A DNA stretch of 64,000 nt, from the NCBI GenBank assembly GCA_019914995.1, contig CM034138.1:3286001-3350000 (forward strand), in the 5' to 3' direction. Positions 23,868 to 36,962 of this stretch are shown here, one piece after another. How positions within the stretch are numbered: the stretch's first letter is position 1; every line of letters begins with the position of its first letter. Below the pieces are notes generated by a model that worked only from the letters and a program-made list of their open reading frames with translations, made no database searches and had not been told where the DNA came from. A program made the translations under genes and the position numbers. This stretch comes from Acanthochlamys bracteata (taxonomy: Eukaryota > Streptophyta > Magnoliopsida > Pandanales > Velloziaceae).

Positions 23868-26800
23868 ATGGCGACAGAGAACAAGGAGAGAGAGAATCAC
23901 GTCTACACTGCAAAGCTTGCTGAACAAGCTGAGCGATACGAAGGTAATCAGCTTTTCTATAGATCTTTTGTGTTGGTTAGTTGATCGAGATCTGATTGAT
24001 CTGTGTTGGATTTGAACAACAATGTATGGTAACAGAGATGGTGGAAGCTATGAAGAAGGTTGCAGCAATGAAGGTTGACCTCAGCGTTGAAGAGAGGAAC
24101 CTTCTCAGCGTTGGATACAAGAACGTTGTTGGATCTAGGCGTGCTTCATGGCGGATCTTGTCATCGATCGAGCAGAAGGAAGATGCTAAGGGTAATGAGA
24201 GCCATGTTAGTAAGATCAGAGAGTACCGAGGCAAGGTTGAGTCGGAGCTCTCCAATATTTGTAGCGATATCATGGCTGTGATTGATGAGCACTTGATCCC
24301 TTCCTCCACTGCTGGGGAATCAACTGTTTTCTACTATAAGATGTGAGCAATTTATCTGGAAAATTTGCTGGTCTGTTTCGATAAAAAATTTGGCTGGTTT
24401 TGATTAAATTATTGAGTGCAGGAAAGGAGATTATTATCGGTATCTGGCTGAATTTAAGACCAGTGATGAGAAGAAGGAAGTTGCAGATCAGTCCCTGAAA
24501 TCCTACCAGGTTTGGATTTGTTTAGAAGTCGACACATTTCGGTTCCATCTTTCTCACAATCATAGTTCTGTTTGTTTTTATTTACAATTAAATGGAAAAA
24601 GAGCGTCTTTTCTCTGGTTAATGTTGTTATGGTTCTTGATATTACAACTTACAACTTAAACTGCTTAGTCACAAATAAGAAAAGATGTTACTTTAATTGT
24701 TGAATTTAGCCTTTATAATTTAGCATATGTATGATTCAAAATCAAAAGCTAGTTTGCTATGTTTTGCTCTTACTAACGTCTTCCTAAGCATTAAAAATCA
24801 ACATTGGTAATCCTTCTTCAGTTACCATGTTGAGAAAAAGCTATTTCATCATTGTAAGCAAGTTAGAATGATCAAGTCTCCTGTCAAAAATAATTCAATT
24901 GAATTTGCATCTTTTCAAGCTTATAAACATGACGGCAATCTAAGCAAAGACACATGCACCATAACCATCCTGATGGGAAAATTGTTGATATATAGTCATT
25001 ATATATTTCTATCGAGCCTAGCTCTTAGTTTTCTTAATCCAGAGTTGATAATGTTTTAGTTGTCGGTTTTCTTCATATTTGTGCGACGTGTGTGGGTGTT
25101 GGTTAGGTCTGTATGTATGGGTGTGCCCTTTTCTTAGGATGCATATCTTAGCTGTGGTGTCTATTCAAGGGTCAGGTTCTGCATGCTCATGGATTTCCTT
25201 GTACATGCTCTTATTGAGTGTGTTTCTGTGGTCTTGGTTCTGATCCCTATCTTAAAGTGGAGTCTTCAGCTATTAAATTTAGGTTTGAAATAGCCTTTGG
25301 TGCACTCATGCTAAAGAAGAGTAAACTGTTCTGTTGCTTCTCACCAGAAAGCTGTCACTTTTTGGTCTGGATTTTCCTTCCTTGTAAAATTACAGAACTG
25401 TATTTACAAATAATTTGATATTATAAGAGTGTTTCTGAGTATACGTGAAAGATATCTGCAGATGGCTACCACTACAGCAGAGAAAGAGTTATCTCCTACC
25501 CATCCTATTCGATTGGGCTTGGCTTTGAACTTTTCAGTCTTCTATTATGAGATCATGAATTCACCTGAAAGGTTGGCCACCTGTTGGTTTAAAATCATTT
25601 GGGAGAGTGTTATTGATATTCTGATATTTCTTGCGTCTTTCAGAGCTTGCCATCTTGCTAAACAAGCTTTTGATGAGGCAATTTCTGAGCTTGATACTCT
25701 GAGTGAAGAATCCTACAAGGACAGCACTTTGATCATGCAACTTCTTAGGGATAACCTCACATTATGGACATCTGATATACCTGAAGATGGAGGTACAACT
25801 TTGTTCCAAGATGGCTTTATTTTGATTGTTAACTATTCTTTTTAACTTGTTGAGGAGGAACCGAGATCTTAGCCACTCAATTCTATATTTCTTGAATCTC
25901 AAGCTATCTTTGACTTTGCGAAAACTTTAGTATATGCTGAAAATAAAATTTTTGCCTTCATCATAGATATAACTTAATGTTGTTAGACGGAAGTTATAAA
26001 CACATTCTTCCTTGAAGATACATTAAACTCTTTTACTGTTTCTTCGCTATTGTGATCAAGGATATAAGACTAGCCTTCTACAATGATAGCTTTATGCAAG
26101 TGACTTTGTCACGGACAGTATAAGTTCTCCTGGATAGGTATTCGCAATCGTGGTATCCATTAACTATAAGAAGCCTTGGTTCGCCTCATGGCATATCTTA
26201 GAAATACTTTGGAATTGGAACTATTGAACGTGCATTTAGATCTGAAGAGCAAGGTTTTCCTACTTAGAAATTTGAGAGATGATTGAAGAATCTCAAGGTG
26301 AATGTGTGCAACTTAAGGGAGTCATCAGTTCAGTATTGGTGACACTCGAAAGACGGAACGTCTCTTCATTTGTTTACATATTAAAAGTTTCATTTGTTTA
26401 CCATCTTTATTTCTAATCTACTATTGAGCCTCCATTAGTCTTTTCTGCAACTAGGTTTCTAATATTTTATTGAACATTATAAATTTGACCTTGTATTAGT
26501 AGATGATCCTCGAGTCAGATGCCATCTCTACTGAGATGTGTGGATGTCAATCTTACTTTCATAACTTAGGGCCCAGAACTACCTGTGTAGAGACACCGTA
26601 CTCTAATGAATTGGTTTGACGATGCGTGTGTTATTCTATATGCTTTAGCCACCCATTGCTTTCCCTCCAACAGTGCTTTTCCTCTCTACTCTATATGGTT
26701 TGAAGAAACTTGTGTTTGACCAGTTCCAAGGCAAAATTCTTTCTGATTGTTGGCTTTTTGATTGATTATACTACTTTTGTTGCTTTATTGTACTTATGTC

Positions 26801-27042
26801 GAAGCTTTTATTTATTGTACTTATGTCCACAACTTTTCCCTATGTTCATGTAACTTTTATTGTGGTCACGGCAGATGATGCTGCAAAGGATGGTTCAGAG
26901 GCAGGTCCCGGTGAAGATGCTGAGGTTGGTCTGTGTTCCTTCATTTGATTGAAGACCTATTTTTATTATTTCAGTGTATCAGATTTTTGTCTGAGAGAGT
27001 ACTGACTGGTCATTCAAATTCAAATTACAGAAACTTCAGTGA
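23868..27042 (+). CDS. 14-3-3 phosphoserine/threonine-binding protein, mu (GRF9)-like
   Basis: Cytosolic/nuclear dimeric adaptor that binds phosphorylated client proteins. Exons: 23868-23943, 24036-24342, 24422-24509, 25462-25571, 25644-25792, 26875-26924 and 27031-27042, giving 263 residues, the normal size. The N-terminal helices carry [17 protein letters not shown]. Family signature 1 ([11 protein letters not shown]) is near 45-55 and signature 2 ([20 protein letters not shown]) near 217-236. The client-groove Lys, Arg and Tyr region ([16 protein letters not shown]) is intact. The variable acidic tail ([17 protein letters not shown]) resembles Arabidopsis GRF9/mu. Phase is consistent at every junction. 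The last exon adds only Lys-Leu-Gln; failing to splice there would instead add a short tail ending in TGA at 26947-26949. The exact isoform is inferred from the tail. Confidence 0.92.
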
Positions 27043-28029
27043 AGCAAAAGCAGTTAGTACACAGGTAGGAGCTTTGAGGATATACAGCTTGCAGACTTTT
27101 TTTTCTGGCTTTGCTAGTACTCTTCAGAATTCCGTCTTCTGTGTTTCATGGCTAAAATGTATTCAAATTAGCTGTTGGAATTTCTAGAGTGGTTGTTAAA
27201 TGCTATAACGCAGCCTCATTTTACCTTTTCCTTTTACCTTCACCCTTTTGATTTGATTGTAAGATGGTTTAGTTTATGAGGATGACTATGACATTTGTAC
27301 CTTATTTCCTGATATAAGCTTTTGCGTTTGAATCCTGTGTGGTTTTTGTAGACATTCTTCGTAAGGATTACCTGCGAGTCGATTTTGTTTATGCTTTGGC
27401 GTGTTGCAAAACTTGTTTGCTAAATTGAATTGATTGTAAACTTGTACCTAGGCAAAATTCTAGAGGAAAATATTAATGTCAGATTCTGTTGAGTGGATCG
27501 TAGGAGTCATCTACCCAAACTCACGGAAAAAGCGTTTGTAACTTTCCGAAGAAGGCCGGTTTAATATGTCAGGCTTTCTTTTGCTTTTCTTTTTTCTTTA
27601 AAAAAAATTTATTTTTTTTCCTATGGTTACGCTCGACTTAGGATGGTTCAATTATAGAACTTCTTTTTAGATATTTAATTAGAAAGTAATGGATCTTTTA
27701 AAATTTTTAAGTATTATTCTTTATAATTAGTACCCGACCTAAGAAGAAAAACTACCAGTTAAAACAAATAAAAGAGTGAATTAACAGAAAAAAAACGACC
27801 GATCCAGTCCGATCGCAAGGGAGTAAATCGATTTTAAGAAAAGAAACGACCGATAAAATAAGGAATTGCGTAGTTTTAGAAATTTTTTTGTTATTTAATT
27901 TAAGGCTCGAGTTAGGATGGCGTAATTTTAGATTCTTTTTTTGTTATTTAATTTAAGGTGCAGTTAGTTGAATTCAAACGTAGATATAGCAGCATTCACT
28001 AAACCATGAAAAATAGAAATGCTAGAACT
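27043..28029. other. 14-3-3 gene 3' region and spacer with a small tandem duplication
   Basis: Probable 3' UTR to about 27.5 kb, then AT-rich DNA. A unit of about 51 bp (GCGTAGTTTTAGAAATTTTT... and GCGTAATTTTAGATTCTTTT...) is tandemly repeated at about 27868-27970, and AAACGACCGAT occurs twice at about 27793 and 27845. Confidence 0.45.
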
Positions 28030-28049
28030 AATGGTTAAATTAGTTCAAT

Positions 28050-28185
28050 GAAAATGGTTAACTCATGCTAACATCTTTAAGTTAATTATAAATATTAGTG
28101 ATGTCCAATTTGTTAAGCAAGTCCTAAGGGCTTCGCTTTGACACAACATCGGTTAACAAATGGCCAAGCTGTTCTTAGAGAAATA
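28050..28185 (-). pseudogene. scrap of copia pol C-terminus
   Basis: Read on the minus strand, the sequence gives a degraded version of the last part of a copia RNase H region: a HLLTDVVSK-like segment, a stop, then DLLNKLDITNIY. This matches the usual order of the domain end (QLADxLTK... then LLxKLGxxNIY). No LTR or other domain is clear around it. The call rests on this short stretch only. Confidence 0.35.
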
Positions 28186-29759
28186 TAAAAGTTATCTTAA
28201 CATGTTTATATTTCAAACTTCTACTTTATAGTACAACACCAAATGCTAAATGATCCACATAATACAACACTCCATAATACCCAACCAATTACAGAGTCCG
28301 AATATCATATAACAAATAAAGGAGGGATATAGCAATTCATACAATTTGAGTTGCTCAATTAGTTATAGTATAGACAATAAATTGTTAGATAAAAAAAAAA
28401 TTTATAAAATATTATCTAGCTATAAAGTAGGGTAAAAAACGTCTAGGCATTATATAGAGCTCATTTAACAGTACTTATCTTCTCCTTTTTATTTTAATTT
28501 TTTAATTTATTTTTAATAAAATTTTTTAAATATTTTATAAATTCTTTTAAAAATTAAAAAAGTATAGAAAAAATAACGTATTAAAATTTTGTTGTTACTT
28601 ATTTTTTTAGACAAAAATAATATACCTTATTATCTAAAAATTTAAAAATATTTTTTATTCTAAAATTTTTTTTTTTTAAGAAGAGCTCGCAAACATCTCC
28701 TCACTCCCGTGATCGGATTGCACTATTAGTAGCAGTCGGCATATAATTTCTATACGAGAGAAGGTAATAAACAAAGTAAAAATTATAAGTCATATAATAG
28801 TTTTTCCAGAATTAATAATCTAATCAGTATTCATCTCATTATGAATAAGGAGAACCTTACCAATAAGACTTATGGTCTAATGTGTTGTTCGGCTCAGTGT
28901 TCTTTGAAAAGTTCTCTTTCGTTTTATATTTTACTAAATTTTTTACAATATTATATAACATTTATTTAGTATTTACAAATTATAAAAAATTTAGTTTATA
29001 AAATATTATTATTATTATTTAGATTAAAAAAAAACTTGTTTTCTATAAAAGATGAAAGAATTTTTTATTTCTGAAATTAAATTGTAAGATCGTAAATATC
29101 TCTTAGGCGTAACAAAATTTAAAAGTGCTCGAAACTAGAATTATGTCCACAACAGTATAGTTTTAGCTATGGGTGTTGCCACCCTTCGGAAGACCTCGCT
29201 GATGTCTTCTTTTGTTTTCCCATTTTTGTACCCTCTGTAGTATCCAATAAGTTTCTCTAGTGTGCTGTCAATTACCTAAGGTGATGATTCGAAAATGAAG
29301 ATAATTCAGGTTTTGAAGTTCGAGAAACCATAATAGCAAGATTCAAGGAATCAAACGTAGCCGACGGCTCCACATTTCTATATTCGGATCTAAACATAAT
29401 AAGCTAGCATTCAGCCTCCTTACAAACTATAAAAAATACGCTGTCAAGATTAAGTATCTTACCACTCTGGTGGATCACTACTCCAAACCGCATTAAAAGT
29501 CTCATCAAAGCTAATCAAATGTTTAATGGTAATATTATTCGGGAACAGTTTCTGTATAATCAACACACTTTTTCTAGAAAGAATATCTTATGTCTAATTC
29601 AAATCAAATACTAATATTGGCAGGCTCGAACTAAACCATCCGGGACGAAAATCATAAAATTGAACGCAAAAATGGTTCGAATTTGTAAAAAAGTCAGTCA
29701 TGCAAAAAAATTAGCCAATTTCGGATTTATCCGGCAATCCGTCCGCTTGGATCAATCCG
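28186..29759. other. gene-poor AT-rich DNA
   Basis: No gene supported. About 28880-29090 looks like a degraded MITE core (TGTTCTTTGAAAAG start, repeated ATTATT). On the minus strand 29270-29500 has a fairly open frame with one stop and no recognisable domain. Confidence 0.4.
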
Positions 29760-31750
29760 GGCTATCTAAAAAAAAGTTAATTAGATTATAAGGCGCTGGA
29801 CGCGACACGCAGCATGCTTCGAGTGTTTTGTTCACCTTCAACTCGTCCTCGAGCCCTAGTTTTTCTCCTCCGTCCTAAGTTGATCCCGTTCTTCGACGAG
29901 ATTTTCTTGACCGCGAGGCTATTTTTTTCTCTTGGCTCATTCTTTGTTCTCCGTTCTCTAGTCTCCATACCATTTTTCTCTGCTCTTCGGATAGCCGCTC
30001 TTCGGTAAGGTCTCTAACTCTCCGCTCTAATAAAGCCTTTCTTCTTCCCTCTCTGGTTCTTATTTATTGATTTCATTCTCTAGCTCTCCGCTCTCTAGCT
30101 CCGCTGAGTATTCAATTTCTCCGGCTCTTTGCTGCATCCTTCCACCTATTAACTTCATTCTCTAATGCGCTGCTCGCTTGCAATTTCAATACTGTGCCTT
30201 ATAAAGTATGCTGCTGGTTTAAATACCTCTACGATTATGCCACACAATCTGCAACAATATCACCAATTCAAATTTCTTCAAGAGAGAAATGAGATTATTA
30301 CATCACAAGTATGAGTTGTCTAGTACTAGTTAAAAAAGGTCATTACATAGTTAACTTCTTATCTTCCTCGTTTGTTCATAATGATTTTTGTTGGAGTGTG
30401 GTCCTTTGTTCTTTGGTTGTTATCAGCAATCATCATTTAGTTAAGAGAAAGAGAATGATTGATGGTTATAAAATCTTCCCTTATCTGAAATTGTATATGT
30501 TTTTGATTTTACTCCGACGGACATTTCAGACAACTCAACTTAACCCTATCTATGCTTCAAAAGTCACTTTCTTCAATTCTACTAAATTATTATATATTAT
30601 TCTTAACCAACCCTGAAAAGTAGGCTTTAGCAAGATCAATCAATAATTTTCTTCTCAAGTGAGGAAAAAGTTATGAGTCCGAGTTAGTCATGTGAAAGAC
30701 TTAGTTGGCGAGTGAAATACGTAATAGCTTAGTGGGTTCAATCCGAATTAGTAGGATAGAGATCTAAAATGGTGCCGATGTGAAAAACGGATTAATTAAT
30801 TTGGTGATGGATTCAGCAATTCGTTTTATATTGGACCAAGTGAACTATTGGTAAGTGTTGGAATGAATTGTGCTTATAAGTAAGAAATGCTAATCCTTAA
30901 ATGATTGGCCAATTATTTTAGTTTCGGGACCGATCGCATGCATGTTAGGAGTATTTCATTAGATCAGTTTCAATGTTAGCTAGTTGGAATAATATAGCTG
31001 CTTACACTAACATGGCGAATGATTTGATATAAAAGCACCTAATATAGTTTACTGCATTATGTTATTTTGAGCAAATTTGTACTCTGTAGATATTAGTTGG
31101 AATGTTTGAACAATGTAGCTACTGACGGTGTTACAAACTTGCAATATGGCACGGTAAGGGCGACCGGTGTGATTGTTATTCTCAAGTTCGATATTGTGGT
31201 TGTTATTGTCAAATTTTGATATTTTGATTATTAGATATTATGGTTGAGGGAATTGATGCTAAGCGCGAGCTTTCCTCCTTCAATGCCGATTACTTTTGAA
31301 AATCACGAGGCAAATCCATCAGTGGACGGTAGAAGAATATTAACTCACGATTCTGAAAATCGATCATCGGAGCAGAGAGATTGGAGCAGAGGAGGTCGAT
31401 CACCCAGGTACCTACGTGCGGCGGGAGAAATCTCAGATGAAGCTGAAATTGAGCTGAGCCATGCTAGTTCTGAGTATGAGCAAGCTAGCAGCGTCGCAAG
31501 AAAATTAGCGGTAGTTCAGGGGCAGCAAAGAGTGGCAGCATTGAAGCAGAAGCGGTGCCGGTGGTGGCACGAAAGCAGCAATAATAAAAAGGATTAGAGT
31601 CGGAAGAGGAGAAGACGACGTAGTAGAAGCGACAATTGATTTTTGAATGCGATTAGATGTGGAGAAAGACGGTGGAACAAAAGAGTCGACAAAAACGAAG
31701 GAGAATAGCAACGACAACAACGAACGATTCTTCTTGTTCTTCCTTTGGTC
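29760..31750. other. unassigned GC-richer islands (29.8-30.2 and 31.2-31.75 kb)
   Basis: Base composition rises well above the flanks in two blocks. The first is pyrimidine-rich, like a plant 5' leader (CTCTCCGCTCTCTAGCTCC-type runs). The second holds a 117-codon plus-strand frame at 31244-31597 rich in Ser, Glu and Arg. I recognise no domain in either block. They could be parts of a decayed gene or of a DNA transposon. Confidence 0.3.
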
Positions 31751-33065
31751 GATAGATTCAAAAATTCAAAAAAGAAATAATAATAAAATAACCTGTTGGG
31801 TGGGAGTAGATCTATAGTGGTAAATATGCAGAATGAGTTTTAGAGAGATTAGGTGGTGATTAAGGTTTGATGTTCTAATATCTTGTTAATATTATCTATA
31901 GAAAAGATAGAATTATAGAATAGAAGATTCTTCCTAATAAAGTTTTTTTATGCTAATATCTCACTGAATTTTTAAAGCGAACGCCTCAATTCATGACTTC
32001 TTACTTTTCAAATTCAACAAACTATGAAATTCAAAATTATCAAACTTCGATTTAAAATTTTAAATTTTATAATTTTATAATTTTATATCACCAAAATGAT
32101 TATATTTTAAATAATTTTTTTTGAATAAAATTTTATACAGATTTTAATTTAAATTTTAATTAGTAAAATACTAATTTTTTATAATTTTATTTTCAAATTT
32201 TTCTGTAATTAAATGAATGTGAAGGAAATCTTTTGTATAATTTTAGAGAGTTTTTTGTGAAGTTTATGAGATTTTGTAAAAATATAATTTTGATAGATTT
32301 TTTATAAAATATAAAAAGATTTTTTTATAAAATTTAAAAGATTTTTTTCTAAAATTTGTAAATTTACAAAAAATTTAAAAAATTAAAAAAAATTATAATA
32401 GATTCTTAATGTTAGTAATTTTTTAAATTTATTTTATAAAATTTTAAAATTTTAATTTTATAATTTATTCAAGCGAAATAATTTTATTTAAAATTTTGTT
32501 TCGACAGCCTTGATGAAAGTTTAATAATACTTTATATAGCTCTCAAAAGAAAATAAAGTAATTAGCTTATAGCCTTGTACTTAACCGATATGCTGCTTAT
32601 GTTAAAACTGGTTAAATTATGAAAGATATTGCTGTTTCCACAAAAGAGCATCTCCAATTTATTACCAACTTACTTTTATATTCACAAACTATTTTTCATC
32701 AGCGTGGAAAGAACGCCACCAACTTCGATTTCTTTGCAAATTCTTCAACATTTGAATTGGATACCATTTAAACGAAAGAACTAAAACATGTACACCAACA
32801 AAATCACTTCACAAAAAAGAAAAAAGTTATATTTAATACCCTACGCTTTGACCAACAGGCAAGAGATTATCCACATGTTGAAGTTTAGTTGTTGTTTCCA
32901 CAAGACATAATTTTAGGACTGATTCCAGACTTCGGGACTTCATTTTTTTTGCTCCCAATTTCATTTCCATTTCTTCTCAGCTTCTCTCATTTTTTTCGTC
33001 TCTGCTTAATTCCACGCGCAAGCAACAAAACCTCTTCCCCTTCGAGAAATCCTAGAATTCCATCA
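31751..33065. other. AT-rich spacer and promoter of the UBC13 gene
   Basis: 31.8-32.5 kb is strongly AT-rich and featureless. The last several hundred bases before 33066 are the likely promoter and pyrimidine-rich leader of the E2 gene. Confidence 0.45.
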
Positions 33066-36000
33066 ATGGCGAATAACAATCTCCCTCGCAGGATCATCAA
33101 GGTAACCTATCTGATCTCAATGGTGTTCTTCTCAATTTGTTGTTTTTCATGTTTGATTATCGAAGATCTAATCGAAGAATCAGCTTATGTTTGTTTTTAT
33201 TATTACTTATTGTTGTCTGTTGTTTTATGATTGAGAGCAGGAGACGCAGAGGCTTCTAAGCGAGCCAGGTAAAATTGGTTGCCTATTGTAATTAGATTGT
33301 GTTATTTTCCGGATAGTATCGAGTTTTGATTGATTGTCTCGCTAAATTCTGGTTGTGTTGTTTTATTTGGTTTTAGCTCCTGGAATCAGTGCATCGCCAT
33401 CTGAGGACAATATGCGCTACTTCAACGTGATGATTCTTGGACCTTCGCAGTCTCCTTATGAAGGTAATTGATTTTAGTGTTTCGTTGCTAATTGATTTTT
33501 ATTCACTGCCAATCGTGTTCCCACTTGTTCAATTTTCTTCTTGGTAGTGTAGTTTATTCTCTTTATTATCATGTTTGAGGTCCCTTCTTATAATAATTTT
33601 ATAAAAGGAAGTTTAAAACCAGAGAACTGATTAACAGATGTTACATTAAGCATGACGTAGTAGTATTAAGCAATATTTAGATTGTGCTGTAGCTTGATTA
33701 ATTACTCTAAAATTACGTCTCTCTTGTTTACTCTTTGTTATCGAACAACTGACAAGCACCATTTACGTAATATTAGCAAATCCTTGGAGATGGTGGAAGT
33801 GACTTACATTCTTGGTTAAGCTAGTTCAATGAGACAATCTAAGGGATTCCTGGATATGTATAATGATACAAAGTGCAGTTTGCATATGAGACATTATGCT
33901 CTTAAACAAGTAAAAGCAATTTTATTATGCATTTTAAGCATGTAAAAGTATTTTAAGATTATCAAAACTTCTTGACATTGACATGATAGTTTTTAAGAAT
34001 ATTTGAATGGCACTTTTCTATGCTTAGCTAATATATATAACCAGTAATCGCCTAAATGCCTTCAGTTATTAGCAACCTATTTGTCTTCTAGATCTAGTCA
34101 AGCGATGGACACAAACCTGAGTATTGGTATTGGAGTTTGAACTTGGATAAGTCAGTGCGAACTTTTACTTTACTCCCTACTTTAGTTTGTATTATGATGT
34201 AAAATCAGTTAGTACTTCAATTGTGAGTTCTCTAGCCATTTTACATGCCATACTACATTGATGCATGGCTTTTTAAATGAGGCTGTTGCATCATTATTGG
34301 ATATCTTAATGTTGTATGCACCATGCTTTGTCTCATGCTGGAAGGATGTTGAAAGTGTTTAGGTCATTAGTTGTATATGTGGGTCTGTTTCTATTGTCTT
34401 TGACTGTCCCATTTTACTTTTCAATGTCTTTGATAAGTTATTTTTACATATTTTATGCTTTAAACTAGATTACGCTTGTTACTTATACAAGAATTTAGAA
34501 GTACTTGGTTTCTTTCTTTTCAACTTGCATTTTTTATGAATCCTTCTAGTTAATTGCACTAGATGAATAAGATGTGTGCATTTGGTTTGATGGTTGAAGT
34601 ATCGATTTTAACTTTATTATGATGGAACAATGCCAATTGTTTTGGGTTGAGTTCTTTGATACAGCATAATCAAAAAGTCTTTGCTCTTCTTTACTAGGAG
34701 GGGTTTTCAAACTTGAACTCTTCTTACCCGAAGAATATCCTATGGCAGCACCAAAGGTTAGTTAACTATTTAGGCATTGATGTGTCTTGATCTTTATGTG
34801 ACTGTAAGTATATGTTACCTGTCTGCTGATTGTACAATAAGTTTTAGGCATAGTTTACTGGGTCCAGCTCCGCATGTGTCATATGGAAGCTCTGATACCA
34901 TTTGACCCTCCACTGTTAGAGCTCTTGGAGGCTGTTTTATAAAGTATGAGTCAGCATGGATTAGGGATTTTCCCCTGTTGTATTTTTTTCAAACATTACG
35001 CAAGGCTTCATATGCATACTCAAGATTTGCTCAAATTGGGAGCAGTAAATGAGCAGAATCTTGAGTGCTGTATATACATTTCTGCATTTCATTGTTTCAA
35101 CTAGTTGATTCCTTAGGAGAGGAATCCATTCACTTCTTTAAGTTGGGCTTTTGCATTGTCGCTTAGACGCTTCCGTGGCGCCAGTATAGTTCAGTAGCCT
35201 GTTTTAGACCTGAACTTTGTACACGGTGAAATCTAGTTATCTGGATAGATATCTGGCTTCCAATAACACTTGTTGATCTTTTTCTGGAAATATTGTACTG
35301 ATGTTGTAATTGAGTCAATGCTTGTAAAACACCTAGTTGTTGGTAGTTCTGCCTGTTCCACAAAAATAAGATGATATATTGTCTAAATTTATATGGAAGT
35401 TTTCTACCAGTTTAATTTGTTAATTTGGTTAAAGACTTGGATGTACCCTGCAGTAGGTGCAACAAATTTTTTATGGTTCTAGGCGGTGGAATCTAGAACA
35501 TACCATGCAACATAGTTGCACAAAACAATGTATCAGATTGAGTATTCCTTTTTGGCCATGCTAGGGATCATGTAGTAGTGGTAACTGGTACCTTTTTGAG
35601 GTTTACGTTTTTGAGTTTAACCAAATCTGTTTGTTGATCGTCTTTTTTTTTGGTTATTTTGCGTGGCTGAAGCAACAACATTTCTAATAATTCACATCTA
35701 TATCCTATATGCTACTTGCATGTCTAGCACATGATATGTTGTTGTAGAAGTTCTATGATTCATCACTTCTAGTGCATGATATGTTGCTAGAGAGATTCCA
35801 TCAGTTGATGTTCGTATATGTCCATATCATGCTGGCATAATCTCTGTAAATGTCTGATGAGCTTTATGTGCCCAAATCATAGGTTATATTTGAAATTATG
35901 TAATGTATTTAAAACATAATAGCTGTTTAGTTCTTATATCAAGAGTTATTCAATAATTTATATCAATTATCTTTATTTGGAAAGTGGCTAATGAGTAGAT

Positions 36001-36962
36001 TGTGTTCCAGTTAGTTTTAACTTTCCAATGAACTTCATGAGTAGTTTGTTGCTTCTTGTACATTTTCTTAGAACTTTATTGCTAATGTTGCTTTCTGGTG
36101 CAATTGTTTTGGTTGCTAGTTAGTAAAACTGCGAGCCTTCATTTATCTTGTTAGCAATTTATCTGTACTAAGTTACTACTTCTTTGCGTTTGTTTTATGG
36201 TCAGTGGCTGCTTTGCGCTATTGTCTGATTAATTGAAGATTTTATTTTGTTATATTGCTGAAACAGGTTCGGTTTCTTACCAAGATTTATCATCCCAATA
36301 TTGACAAGGCAAGCATCTTTCATATTCCTCCCCTTCAATGGTCCTGTAACTTTTTAAGAGGCTTTATATTTATTTTGGATGCAGCTTGGTAGAATTTGCC
36401 TTGATATCCTCAAAGACAAATGGAGTCCTGCTCTTCAGATACGCACAGTTCTGTTGAGGTGTCATAACTTAGCCCTTCACTGTTTATGTCAATTATTTAG
36501 CCCTAGTACATTCTACAAGCGACCGCCTCATATAGTTTTCTTGATTTAGTCTGACCTAAATGTTATGTTTTCCTCTCATATCATTTCCTTCTAATAGACT
36601 TCACCTGCGCATGTCACCTTTTTTTTTGGCTTGAATATACTGTAAACATAGCCTATAGTTTCTTAAGACTTTTTTATACTGGTCCTTTATTTTAACTAAT
36701 TATGGTATTTTTTATAATCAGTATTCAAGCTCTTCTTAGTGCTCCAAATCCTGACGATCCACTCTCGGAGAACATTGCAAAGCACTGGAAATCAAATGAA
36801 GCTGAAGCTGTCGAGACAGGTATCTGTTTTGATATTTTTTAGAGCAAATGGATAATGAGTTACAAGAGACCATTTCGGAGCTTTGCCTTGTTCTTCATAA
36901 TGGGGTTTTTACGGTTTGTTGCAGCAAAGGAGTGGACTCGTCTTTATGCCAGCGGAGCTTGA
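33066..36962 (+). CDS. UBC13: Ubiquitin-conjugating enzyme E2, UBC13 type (UBC35/36-like)
   Basis: E2 that, with a UEV partner, builds Lys63-linked ubiquitin chains used in DNA-damage tolerance, iron and stress signalling. Eight exons: 33066-33101, 33241-33268, 33377-33463, 34698-34756, 36267-36308, 36385-36458, 36722-36819 and 36925-36962, giving 153 residues, the same as Arabidopsis UBC35/UBC36. The UBC fold is complete. It has the N-terminal LPRRIIKETQRLL helix, HPN at 79-81, catalytic Cys89 in [16 protein letters not shown], and the C-terminal helices ending YASGA. Met66, within PMAAP, fits the UEV-binding surface of UBC13 enzymes. Intron 5 begins GC rather than GT (AAG|GCAAGC) and ends in AG. 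Without that intron the frame would not reach Cys89. The 3' ends of this gene and the CID-like gene face each other. Confidence 0.96.

Noticed and set aside
26933..27187. 84-codon frame after the 14-3-3 exon
   Set aside because: Intron and 3' region; the spliced tail gives the normal length.
30725..30765. tRNA- or SINE-like TAGCTTAGTGGGTTCAATCC
   Set aside because: The A-box and B-box look-alikes overlap, which is impossible for a tRNA-type promoter, and no cloverleaf forms.
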